A stretch of DNA of 37,490 nucleotides from UBA8752 sp049610565 (GTDB lineage: Bacteria > Bacteroidota > Bacteroidia > Flavobacteriales_D > Sanyastnellaceae). Within the stretch, counting starts at the first letter, position 1. Every line of letters starts with the position of its first letter. The position numbers were made by a program, and so were the translations under genes. The stretch spans positions 1-37,490 of the forward strand of contig JBMYZR010000019.1 in NCBI GenBank assembly GCA_049610565.1, in the 5' to 3' direction. Under the pieces are notes generated by a model that ran no database searches, had not been told where the DNA came from, and saw only the letters and a list, made by a program, of their open reading frames with translations. This document shows positions 1 to 7,072 of the stretch, in pieces.

Positions 1-486
1 GCAACAGAGGGCCTCCGCCCCCTTCAGGAAGACTTCGGGGTCGGGCTTGGAGAAGGCGATGCTGTTGCCGTCGATGATGGCATCGAACCGGTCTGCGATG
101 CGGCAACGGTCCAAAATGAGCGGCGCGTTCTTGCTGCTCGACCCGAGCGCGACGCCGACCCCGGCAGCCCGCAGTTCATCGATGAAGGCCACAACGCCGG
201 GGAACAGCTCGTCAGGCTGCATGGCCTCAACCTGGGCGAGGTACCAGTCGTTCTTGCGGTCCATCAGGCGGACCTTCGTGTCGTTGTCCAGCTCCAGGCT
301 GCCCTTCCGCAGGATGTACTCGAGGGAATCCACGCGGCTCACGCCCTTCAATTGGTCATTGTCCGCGTGATCGAACGGGACGCCCAGTTCGTCTGCCAGC
401 CGCTGCCATGCTGTGAAATGGTACTTGGCGGTGTCGACGATGACACCATCCAGATCGAAAAGGCAGGCTTGCAGCGGAAAGGACAT
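1..486 (-). CDS. pgmB: beta-phosphoglucomutase, HAD superfamily (C-terminus cut by window edge)
   Basis: Reading leftwards from the ATG at 486 gives an open frame of 162 codons to the window edge, so the C-terminal part is missing. The N-terminus has the HAD nucleophile motif FDLDGVIVDTA, where the two Asp are phospho-acceptor and acid/base. It is followed by a cap region with LKGVSR, then the SSSKNA motif and KPDPEVF, all typical of beta-phosphoglucomutase. The family converts beta-glucose-1-phosphate, the product of inverting maltose or trehalose phosphorylases, to glucose-6-phosphate in the cytoplasm. The start lies 9 bases after the stop of the sugar kinase gene, so it is probably the fourth gene of the pfkA-gap-kinase-pgmB operon. 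A GH65 maltose phosphorylase would be the expected next gene, but it would lie outside the window. Confidence 0.9.
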   Translation of the reverse strand, partial: MSFPLQACLFDLDGVIVDTAKYHFTAWQRLADELGVPFDHADNDQLKGVSRVDSLEYILRKGSLELDNDTKVRLMDRKNDWYLAQVEAMQPDELFPGVVAFIDELRAAGVGVALGSSSKNAPLILDRCRIADRFDAIIDGNSIAFSKPDPEVFLKGAEALCC

Positions 487-495
487 GCACGGAAT

Positions 496-1359
496 TTACA
501 GCGATGGCAGGATGTGCTTCAGGTGGTAAGAGGCCAGCCCGTCAATGGGCTTCTTGATGATGGCCCCCACGGTCACTCCATCCGCATCACACACGGCCCG
601 CAGTTCTTCCTGGAAGTGATAGGCCACACTCCCGATGAAGTGGACGGGCTCATTTTGCCAGTTCGAGAAACACTTCACGTGCACGTCGATAAATGCCTGA
701 AACCCCTCTTTCAACCAAGCCTGGAACAGGGGCTGCTCCTTGTGCTTTCCAATGAAGGTCATGAAGCTGGCCAGGAAGACATTGGGGTCGGGCTCCCGGT
801 ACACCTTGTCGATGATGTCGGACTTCGTGAACCCATAGGTCCGGTCGAAGTCGGCCGCAACCTCGGCCGGCAACTTGTGGTAGAGCTTGGCCGCCAACAG
901 CTTCTTGCCGTGCCAGCTTCCACTGGCCTCGTCCCCGAGGATGTACGCCAAAGCCGGGACCTCCTCGAGCACCGCCGAGCCGTCGAAGTGACAGCTGTTG
1001 GAGCCCGTGCCGATGATGCAGGTGATGCCGGGACGGCCGTCAAAGGTGCTGTAGGCGGCACCGACGAGGTCGTGGTCCACGACCACACTGGCCGCTGGAA
1101 AGACGCGTTGGAGCCCTTCCTGGATGATGCTGCACAACTCGGCGCTGCTGCTGCCCGCTCCGTAGAAGAAGACGTTCGTGATGTCCGACGCCATGCCTTG
1201 GACGTCGGCATTGTCCCCCATCACCTTCTCCACCAAATCCGCAGTGTGGAAGTAGGGGTTGAACCCCATGGTGTGGAACTCGGCCAACTCCTTGCCCGAC
1301 TCGTCGAGCAGTTGCCAGTCGCATTTGGTCGACCCGCTGTCCGCAATCAGGACGCGCAT
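496..1359 (-). CDS. BadF/BadG-type sugar kinase (N-acetylglucosamine kinase-like)
   Basis: This 287-residue protein belongs to the BadF/BadG/BcrA/BcrD ATPase family in the ASKHA fold. The phosphate-1 loop is ADSGSTKCDW near the N-terminus, the phosphate-2 loop is IIGTGSNSCHFDG in the middle, and ILGDEASGSWHGKKL matches the family's adenosine/sugar region. Family members phosphorylate N-acetylglucosamine or related hexoses with ATP in the cytoplasm. Its ATG overlaps the stop of gap by one base (TGATG), which suggests translational coupling, and pgmB follows 9 bases later. Sitting inside a glycolytic operon next to beta-phosphoglucomutase, it may act on glucose released from glucans rather than on GlcNAc; that is inference from context only. 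The fold and kinase assignment are firm, the substrate is not. Confidence 0.82.
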   Translation of the reverse strand: MRVLIADSGSTKCDWQLLDESGKELAEFHTMGFNPYFHTADLVEKVMGDNADVQGMASDITNVFFYGAGSSSAELCSIIQEGLQRVFPAASVVVDHDLVGAAYSTFDGRPGITCIIGTGSNSCHFDGSAVLEEVPALAYILGDEASGSWHGKKLLAAKLYHKLPAEVAADFDRTYGFTKSDIIDKVYREPDPNVFLASFMTFIGKHKEQPLFQAWLKEGFQAFIDVHVKCFSNWQNEPVHFIGSVAYHFQEELRAVCDADGVTVGAIIKKPIDGLASYHLKHILPSL

Positions 1360-2345
1360 CAGCCGATGCGTTGGACGAGATCGGCGACGCGGCTGGAGTA
1401 GCCCATTTCGTTGTCATACCATCCGAACAGCTTGACCATGTTGCCCATGGCGCTGGTCATGCCGGCATCGAGGATGTTGCTGTGCGTGTTGCCCACGATG
1501 TCGACACTGACAATCGGGTCCTCGGTGTACTCGAGGATGCCCTTCATCGGTCCGTCCGCGGCGGCCTTCAAGGCGGCATTGACCTCCTCGGCCGTGACCT
1601 CGCGGCTCAACGTGGCCACCAGGTCCGTGAGGGAACCGGTCGGCGTGGGAACGCGCACGGCGTGTCCGTCGAGCTTGCCCTTCAATTCGGGGAGCACCAG
1701 CCCCACGGCAGCGGCCGCACCGGTGGTGGTGGGGATCATGCTCATGGCGGCAGCACGGGCCCGGCGCAAATCACTGTGCGGAGCATCCTGGATGCGCTGG
1801 TCGGAGGTGTAGGCGTGCACCGTGGTGATGTAGCCCTTTTCCAAGCCGAAGTTGTCGTTGAGCACCTTGGCCATCGGAGCGAGGCAGTTGGTGGTGCAGC
1901 TGGCATTGGACAGGATGACGTCGTCGTCGCTGAGGATGTCATCGTTGACCCCGAGGACGACGGTCTTGATTCCGCCCTTGGCCGGTGCGGAGATGACCAC
2001 CTTCCGGGCTCCAGCGGCAATGTGCTTGCCGGCTCCATCCGGGTCGCGGAACACGCCCGTGCTCTCGACGACCACGTCGCAGCCGAGGTCACCCCAAGGC
2101 AGCGCTGCAGGGTCGCGCTCGGCGCTCACGGCAATGGTCTTGCCGTTGACCACGAGCTGTCCGCCCTCGACGCTCACTTCGCCGGGGAAGCGGCCGTGGA
2201 TGCTGTCGTACTTGAGGAGGTGGGCCAGCGTATCGACACTGGTCAAGTCGTTGATGGCGACGACGTCAACGCCGTCCTTCTGGAGGAGCTGGCGGAAAGA
2301 AAGACGGCCGATGCGGCCGAATCCGTTGATGGCAACCTGGGTCAT
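1359..2345 (-). CDS. gap: glyceraldehyde-3-phosphate dehydrogenase, type I
   Basis: This is a full-length 328-residue GAPDH. It has the N-terminal Rossmann fingerprint INGFGRIGR, Asp33 in the INDL segment (the usual sign of NAD preference), the active-site motif SNASCTTNC with catalytic Cys150, and TTVHAYTSDQ with the catalytic His. The C-terminus WYDNEMGYSSRV is also canonical. It oxidises glyceraldehyde-3-phosphate to 1,3-bisphosphoglycerate in glycolysis. The start is 17 bases after the pfkA stop, and its stop overlaps the start of the kinase gene by one base. The gene is therefore in one transcription unit with pfkA and two sugar-entry enzymes, an arrangement that suggests control by carbohydrate supply. 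Confidence 0.97.
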   Translation of the reverse strand: MTQVAINGFGRIGRLSFRQLLQKDGVDVVAINDLTSVDTLAHLLKYDSIHGRFPGEVSVEGGQLVVNGKTIAVSAERDPAALPWGDLGCDVVVESTGVFRDPDGAGKHIAAGARKVVISAPAKGGIKTVVLGVNDDILSDDDVILSNASCTTNCLAPMAKVLNDNFGLEKGYITTVHAYTSDQRIQDAPHSDLRRARAAAMSMIPTTTGAAAAVGLVLPELKGKLDGHAVRVPTPTGSLTDLVATLSREVTAEEVNAALKAAADGPMKGILEYTEDPIVSVDIVGNTHSNILDAGMTSAMGNMVKLFGWYDNEMGYSSRVADLVQRIG

Positions 2346-2362
2346 GGTGTTGTGGTTTGCGT

Positions 2363-3343
2363 TCAGATGCTGAGAATTTGGGCCACGCGCAGTTCCTCGT
2401 CGAGCCCTTTTGATTTGCGGTTGATGGCTTCCGCGAACGGGGTGTAGACCACCTCGTCGTTCACGATGCCGGCCATCACGGCGGTTTGTCCTGCGATCAG
2501 GGCCTCGACGGCCCCGACGCCCATCCGGCTGGCCAGAACCCGGTCGAAGCAGCTGGGGTCTCCCCCACGTTGGATGTGTCCGAGCACGGTCACCCGGGTG
2601 TCGTACTTGTCGTAGCGCGAGTGGACCTTGGCGGCAATCTCCATGGCGCCTCCATTGGTGTCCCCTTCGGCCACGATGACAATGGAGCTCGTTTTGTTGG
2701 ACTCTTCACCCCGCTCGAGGATGTCGATGAGATCGTCGATGTCCATGCCTGCTTCCGGGGTCATCACGGCGATGGCACCGGTGGCGATGGCCGTCTTCAG
2801 GGCGATGTATCCGCTGTCGCGGCCCATCACTTCCACGAAGAACAGGCGGTTGTGGCTGCTGGCCGTGTCCCGGATCTTGTCCACAGCCTCCACGACCGTG
2901 TTTGTGGCGGTGTCGTACCCGATTGTGTAGTCCGTGCCCGCCAAATCGTTGTCAATGGTCCCGGGAATGCCCACCACCCGAATTCCGTGCTCTTCAGCGA
3001 GCTTCATGGCGCCGGTGAAGGTGCCGTTTCCGCCGATGACGACCAGGGCGTCGATGTTGCCTTCGCGAAGGACGCGAGCACCCCGGGTGCGGCCTTCCTC
3101 TTCGTAGAAATCCCGGCAACGGGCACTCTTCAGGATGGTGCCTCCACGTCCAAGAATCTTGGCGACGGACCGCGCGTGCAGGCGCTTCAGATCGCCCGTG
3201 ATCAGGCCTTCGTAGCCTTGGAAGATGCCCGTGACCTCTATGCCATGGAACACGGCGGAACGGACCACCGCGCGGATGGCAGCGTTCATTCCGGGCGCGT
3301 CACCGCCGCTGGTCAAGACACCGATGCGTTGAATCTTGCTCAT
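2363..3343 (-). CDS. pfkA: 6-phosphofructokinase (ATP-type, group A)
   Basis: The 326-residue product aligns end to end with bacterial PfkA. The N-terminus carries GVLTSGGDAPGMNAAIR, the catalytic segment is GIPGTIDNDLAGTDYTIGYD with the expected base Asp131, and EVMGRDSGY and GHIQRGG are present. The enzyme phosphorylates fructose-6-phosphate with ATP and commits carbon to glycolysis. The oddity is GGNGT at residues 104-108, where E. coli PfkA has GGDGS. The Asp that normally helps hold Mg-ATP is Asn106 here (codon AAC on the minus strand near 3028). Gly107, typical of ATP-using rather than PPi-using enzymes, is kept. It is the first gene of the operon, divergent from the Nudix-type regulator, and a palindromic operator lies 48 bases upstream of its ATG. 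Confidence 0.95.
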   Translation of the reverse strand: MSKIQRIGVLTSGGDAPGMNAAIRAVVRSAVFHGIEVTGIFQGYEGLITGDLKRLHARSVAKILGRGGTILKSARCRDFYEEEGRTRGARVLREGNIDALVVIGGNGTFTGAMKLAEEHGIRVVGIPGTIDNDLAGTDYTIGYDTATNTVVEAVDKIRDTASSHNRLFFVEVMGRDSGYIALKTAIATGAIAVMTPEAGMDIDDLIDILERGEESNKTSSIVIVAEGDTNGGAMEIAAKVHSRYDKYDTRVTVLGHIQRGGDPSCFDRVLASRMGVGAVEALIAGQTAVMAGIVNDEVVYTPFAEAINRKSKGLDEELRVAQILSI

Positions 3344-3357
3344 CGTAATTCGGGCCG

Positions 3358-3365
3358 CGAATGTA
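3358..3365 (-). promoter_or_regulatory. putative -7 promoter element of the pfkA operon (TACATTCG)
   Basis: Read on the minus strand this is TACATTCG, one mismatch from the Bacteroidota -7 consensus TAnnTTTG and identical in pattern to TAnnTTCG elements before other genes here. A TTTC lies 19 bases further upstream, at a suitable place for a -33 element. The pfkA ATG is 14 bases downstream, and the GGTGT-N7-ACACC palindrome lies just upstream of the -33 position. Confidence 0.45.
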
Positions 3366-3390
3366 CGCAGTGGAGCGCCTTAAGGAAATT

Positions 3391-3407
3391 GGTGTACTTT
3401 TGACACC
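3391..3407. promoter_or_regulatory. putative operator of the Nudix-type regulator, copy 1
   Basis: GGTGTACTTTTGACACC is an inverted repeat with GGTGT and ACACC arms around a 7-base centre. It lies between pfkA (48 bases from its ATG) and the regulator (6 bases from its ATG). The identical 17-mer recurs at 4149-4165, at the other end of the regulator gene. It contains TACTTTTG (3395-3402), a perfect match to the -7 element TAnnTTTG, so binding here would compete with RNA polymerase at the regulator's own promoter. The repeat and palindrome are seen directly; operator function is inferred. Confidence 0.72.
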
Positions 3408-3413
3408 AAGGCA

Positions 3414-4148
3414 ATGATCCTGCGTGAGACCCTCCCCTCCGGCACCGATGTCGCATCGGCTGCTTTCGACGTCAGTGTCGACAATGTTGTGTTCGGCTTT
3501 GACGGAGACCAATTGCAGGTATTGCTCATCAGGCAGGGCCTCCCCGGTGAGGACATGGGCGCTGACCGCTTCCATATGGCCGTTCCCGGCGACCTGGTGT
3601 ACCCTGAAGAGGGGCTGGACGAAGCGGCGACGCGCATTCTCTCCAACCTGACTTCCCTCGAAGGCATTTACCTCAAGCAGTTCTACACGTTTGGGGATCC
3701 CGGTCGCGTAGCCGACGAAAAGGACCAGGAATGGCTCCGTCGGATGCGCCCCTTCCCTGACCGCCGGGTGGTGACCATTGGATACTACAGCCTCGTGTCC
3801 ATGGCCGAATACAAGCCCAAGCCCAGCAGCTTTGCCAGCCGGGCCGAGTGGTGCCCATTGACCGACGTGCCCCGTTTGGCGTTTGACCACAACCTGATCA
3901 TCGACGCGGCCCTCGGAAAGCTGAGGGAGGACGCTGCCCACCACCAGCTGTTCTGCGAACTGTTGCCGGAAAAATTCACCCTGGGTCAATTCCAACGGCT
4001 CCACGAAATCATCCTTGGAAAGGCGTTGGACAAGCGGAATTTCCGGAAGAACGTGAAAAAGATGGCCGAGGTCGTGCCCCTCAATGAGAAACAGGAGGGC
4101 GTGTTTCACAAGCCTGCGCAACTCTACACCTACCGCCGGCTGGATTGA
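3414..4148 (+). CDS. NrtR/AraR-like transcriptional regulator (Nudix-related domain plus winged HTH)
   Basis: This 244-residue protein has two parts. Residues from about 15 to 160 form a Nudix-type domain (VVFGFDGDQLQVLLIRQ at its start). The Nudix box is degenerate: GDLVYPEEGLDEAA is followed by ILSNLTSLEGI without the REUXEE catalytic core, so hydrolase activity is unlikely. Residues from about 165 onward, with LLPEKFTLGQFQRLHEIILG and LDKRNFRKNV, match the winged-helix domain of NrtR-family repressors. The family includes NAD-biosynthesis repressors that bind ADP-ribose and sugar regulators such as AraR of Bacteroides. The gene stands between a glycolytic operon and an amylase/SusCD cluster and is flanked by two identical palindromes, so control of glucan use is the natural inference. 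The effector is unknown. Confidence 0.88.
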   Translation: MILRETLPSGTDVASAAFDVSVDNVVFGFDGDQLQVLLIRQGLPGEDMGADRFHMAVPGDLVYPEEGLDEAATRILSNLTSLEGIYLKQFYTFGDPGRVADEKDQEWLRRMRPFPDRRVVTIGYYSLVSMAEYKPKPSSFASRAEWCPLTDVPRLAFDHNLIIDAALGKLREDAAHHQLFCELLPEKFTLGQFQRLHEIILGKALDKRNFRKNVKKMAEVVPLNEKQEGVFHKPAQLYTYRRLD

Positions 4149-4165
4149 GGTGTACTTTTGACACC
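4149..4165. promoter_or_regulatory. putative operator of the Nudix-type regulator, copy 2
   Basis: This is the same 17-base palindrome as at 3391-3407, starting at the base after the regulator's TGA and ending 36 bases before the ATG of the GH13 amylase. It includes TACTTTTG at 4153-4160, a candidate -7 element for the amylase transcript. I saw no convincing -33 TTTG at the usual distance, which leaves open activation as well as repression. Confidence 0.72.
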
Positions 4166-4201
4166 CACACCTCCTTACTGACTCTTCACGTTTCACGCCT
4201 C

Positions 4202-6988
4202 ATGCGCAGTGTTCTTTCACTCGTCCTTCTTTTTTCGATGGGCTCCCTGATGGCCCAAGTCGTTTGGACCGAGCCCCCATTCCCCTCCGCTGACGACCAG
4301 GTGACGTTGTATTACGATGCCTCCCAGGGCAACGGTGAACTCGACGGCATCATCCCGGTGTACATCCACACGGGCCTCATCACATCCCAGAGCAGCACGC
4401 CCACCGATTGGCAATACGTCAACATGCCCTGGGCCAGCACCGACCCCCAATGGGTCATGGACTTCGAGGCCACCAACCTGTGGAGCTATGACTTCGGCGG
4501 CCAAACGCTGGCGGACTTCTTTGGCATCAGCGCCGGTGTGGAAGCCGAGCAGCTCGCCATGGTGTTCCGGAACGGTCCCGGGACCTTGGTCGGCCGGGAT
4601 ACGGATGGCAGCGACATCTACCTGCCCCTGAGTGCCGGAGGCTTCGAAGCGGTGTTCCTCCAGCCTTCCGAATCCAGTGCGCTGGTCGTGGCGGGTACCT
4701 CCACCCCCCTGTCGGCCACGGCCACGGAACCGGCCCACCTCACGTTCACCCTGAACGGCGACGTGATCGCTGAGGCCACGGACGCCACGCAGCTGGACTT
4801 CGACTTCACGCCCACGGAAGACGGCACGACCACCATCGTCTTCACCGCCGACAACGGGTCCGAGGTTGTCACGGCCAGTGTTGACCTGATTGTCCTGCCC
4901 GACACCCCGAACGTCGCCGAAGCACCGGCCGGCACCGTCGATGGACTCAACCCGTCAGCCGACGGCACGTCCATCGTCCTGCAGCTGTTTGCCCCGGGCA
5001 AGAGCCACGTCTTCTTTGTCGGAGACCTCACCGGATGGGCCATCGACGAAGACTTCATGATGAACGTGACGCCCGACGGAAATCGGTTCTGGATGGAGCT
5101 CACCGGCATCAACCCCGCACAGGAATACCGCTACCAGTACCACGTCATGCCCAATGACGACCGCTTCCCGGATCCCTATGCCGAGAAGCAACTGGATTAC
5201 TGGAATGACACCTGGATTCCGGATTCGACCTACCCGTTCCTGATCGACTACCCCGTGGGCCTGACCAACCAGGCGCCGGTCAGCGTCTTCCAAACGGGCG
5301 GTCCGGAATTCGAATGGACCGATGGCGGCTTTGACCGCCCTGCGCAGGAGAACCTCGTCATCTACGAACTGCTGGTCCGTGATTTCAGTGAGGAGCGCAC
5401 CTTCCAGTTCATTCTCGACACGCTCGATTACTTGAGCTCGTTGAACATCACCGCCCTCGAGCTCATGCCGATCAACGAGTTCAATGGCAACGACAGCTGG
5501 GGCTACAACCCCTCCTTCTACTTCGCCGTCGACAAAGCGTACGGGCCCAAGAACAAATTCAAGGAGCTCGTGGACGCCTGTCACGAGCGCGGCATCGCCG
5601 TCATCCTCGACATGGTGCTCAACCACAGCGACTGGCCCAACCCCCAGATTCTGATGTGGTGGCAGGGCAACGCTCCTGCGGCGGACAATCCGTTCTTCAA
5701 CGTTCAACCGCCAGCCAACGGGTTCAACTTCTTCTTCGACTATGACCACCAGTCGGAGGCCACCCAGGACTTCACGAAGCGGGTCATGGACTTCTGGCGG
5801 GAGGAGTTCCATGTGGACGGCTTCCGTTGGGACCTCTCGCAAGGCTTCACCTGGAACGGCACCGGAGGCAGCTACGACCAGGACCGCATCAACCTCTGGG
5901 AGGAATATGGCAACCACGTCTGGAGCCAGGATCCGGAGTTCTACATGATTCTCGAGCACTGGACGGACAACCAGGAAGAGAAGGTCCTGAGCGACATGGG
6001 CTTCATGACGTGGGCCAATGTGACGCACGACTACCAAGAGGCGGCCATGGGCTACCCCTCCAACCTCAACTGGGCGAGCTGGCAGGCCCGGGGCTGGAAC
6101 CACCCGCGTTCGGTGAGCTATGCGGAAAGCCACGACGAGGAACGCCTGATGTACAAGAATGTCCAGTTCGGAAACAGCAACGGCGGCTACGACGCCTCCG
6201 ATTTGGAGACGGCCTTGGCCCGGATGGAGCTGGCCGCCTGCTTCAACCTGCCCCTGCCTGGCCCCAAGATGATCTGGCAGTTCGGAGAGCTCGGATACGA
6301 CTACAGCATCAACACGTGCAGCGACGGCGTGACCATCTCTGAAGACTGTCGCGTGGCCGCCAAGCCGGTCCGCTGGGACTACCGCGACGCGGCCGCCCGG
6401 TACCGGGTTTACCAGGTGATGGCGGCCCTGTCCGGACTCAAGCGTGACCACGCCGTGTTCCAGACCACCGACTTCAATTGGGACGTCTGGGGGTACGGAA
6501 AGCGCCTGCACCTCAACGGCAGCGACATGAACGTGGTCGTCGCCGGCAACTTCCAGGTGACCAACCTGTCCATGACGCCCGGCTTCCAGCACACCGGGAC
6601 GTGGTACGACTACTTCTCCGGTGAATCCATCGAGGTGACCGATCTCGAAGCAGCCATGGACTTCGCGCCAGGCGAATACCACCTGTGGACCGATGTGGCC
6701 TTGGAGACCCCGGAGAACATCCTCGCCATCGCCGAGGCCCAGGAAGACGCTGGATTCACCATCGCCCCCAACCCGGGGGTAGAGGCCGCCCTGGTCTTTG
6801 ACGCCCCCCTTGCAGGCACTGCGGAGCTGCGGGTGTTTGACCTGACGGGACGCGTCTGCCACAGGGAGGCCATCGCCCCGGGAACCCACTCCCTGCGGCT
6901 TCCGAGCCACTTGCCCTTTGGCCCCCTCGTCCTGCGGGTGGTGTCCGAAAATGGCAATCAGGCGGCCCATTGGCTCCATGTCGAGTAA
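4202..6988 (+). CDS. secreted GH13 alpha-amylase-family enzyme with T9SS sorting domain
   Basis: I chose the ATG at 4202, which opens a clean signal peptide (MRSVLSLVLLFSMGSLMAQ); the frame extends further up only through a TTG. The 928-residue protein has an N-terminal beta domain (about 20-140) resembling the SusE/F-like protein at 12141. A CBM48-like domain (HVFFVGDLTGW) and a GH13 barrel follow. The four GH13 regions are intact: DMVLNH from Asp470, GFRWDLS with nucleophile Asp544, ILEHW with acid/base Glu585, and AESHDE with Asp645. The end (APNPGVE to the final VE) is a type A T9SS sorting domain, so the enzyme should be exported and anchored at the surface. It probably cleaves alpha-1,4-glucans for the SusC/D importer encoded next door. 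The exact product specificity cannot be read from sequence. Confidence 0.9.
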   Translation: MRSVLSLVLLFSMGSLMAQVVWTEPPFPSADDQVTLYYDASQGNGELDGIIPVYIHTGLITSQSSTPTDWQYVNMPWASTDPQWVMDFEATNLWSYDFGGQTLADFFGISAGVEAEQLAMVFRNGPGTLVGRDTDGSDIYLPLSAGGFEAVFLQPSESSALVVAGTSTPLSATATEPAHLTFTLNGDVIAEATDATQLDFDFTPTEDGTTTIVFTADNGSEVVTASVDLIVLPDTPNVAEAPAGTVDGLNPSADGTSIVLQLFAPGKSHVFFVGDLTGWAIDEDFMMNVTPDGNRFWMELTGINPAQEYRYQYHVMPNDDRFPDPYAEKQLDYWNDTWIPDSTYPFLIDYPVGLTNQAPVSVFQTGGPEFEWTDGGFDRPAQENLVIYELLVRDFSEERTFQFILDTLDYLSSLNITALELMPINEFNGNDSWGYNPSFYFAVDKAYGPKNKFKELVDACHERGIAVILDMVLNHSDWPNPQILMWWQGNAPAADNPFFNVQPPANGFNFFFDYDHQSEATQDFTKRVMDFWREEFHVDGFRWDLSQGFTWNGTGGSYDQDRINLWEEYGNHVWSQDPEFYMILEHWTDNQEEKVLSDMGFMTWANVTHDYQEAAMGYPSNLNWASWQARGWNHPRSVSYAESHDEERLMYKNVQFGNSNGGYDASDLETALARMELAACFNLPLPGPKMIWQFGELGYDYSINTCSDGVTISEDCRVAAKPVRWDYRDAAARYRVYQVMAALSGLKRDHAVFQTTDFNWDVWGYGKRLHLNGSDMNVVVAGNFQVTNLSMTPGFQHTGTWYDYFSGESIEVTDLEAAMDFAPGEYHLWTDVALETPENILAIAEAQEDAGFTIAPNPGVEAALVFDAPLAGTAELRVFDLTGRVCHREAIAPGTHSLRLPSHLPFGPLVLRVVSENGNQAAHWLHVE

Positions 6989-7004
6989 CCCTGCCTCGCC
7001 CTTC

Positions 7005-7019
7005 GTGTCCATTTTACAC
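7005..7019. promoter_or_regulatory. possible weak operator upstream of susC (GTGT-N7-ACAC)
   Basis: GTGTCCATTTTACAC has the same inner arms and the same 7-base T-rich centre as the two perfect palindromes near the regulator, but lacks the outer G and C. It lies 53 bases before the susC ATG and overlaps where a -33 element would sit for the TATTTTCG at 7028-7035. Such a short match can occur by chance; its position is what makes it notable. Confidence 0.4.
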
Positions 7020-7027
7020 TTCGCGAT

Positions 7028-7035
7028 TATTTTCG
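7028..7035 (+). promoter_or_regulatory. putative -7 promoter element of susC (TATTTTCG)
   Basis: TATTTTCG fits the TAnnTTCG pattern seen before pfkA, rlmI and the CDO-methyltransferase gene and is one mismatch from TAnnTTTG. It would give a leader of roughly 30 bases before the susC ATG at 7073. Confidence 0.4.
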
Positions 7036-7072
7036 TGGCCGCCCTCGGGCGAACCGCCAATCGAACCGATTC

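Noticed and set aside
4145..4201. Upstream TTG start for the amylase inside the operator region
   Set aside because: It would put 19 non-signal residues before a perfect signal peptide and lie across the operator; ATG 4202 fits better.
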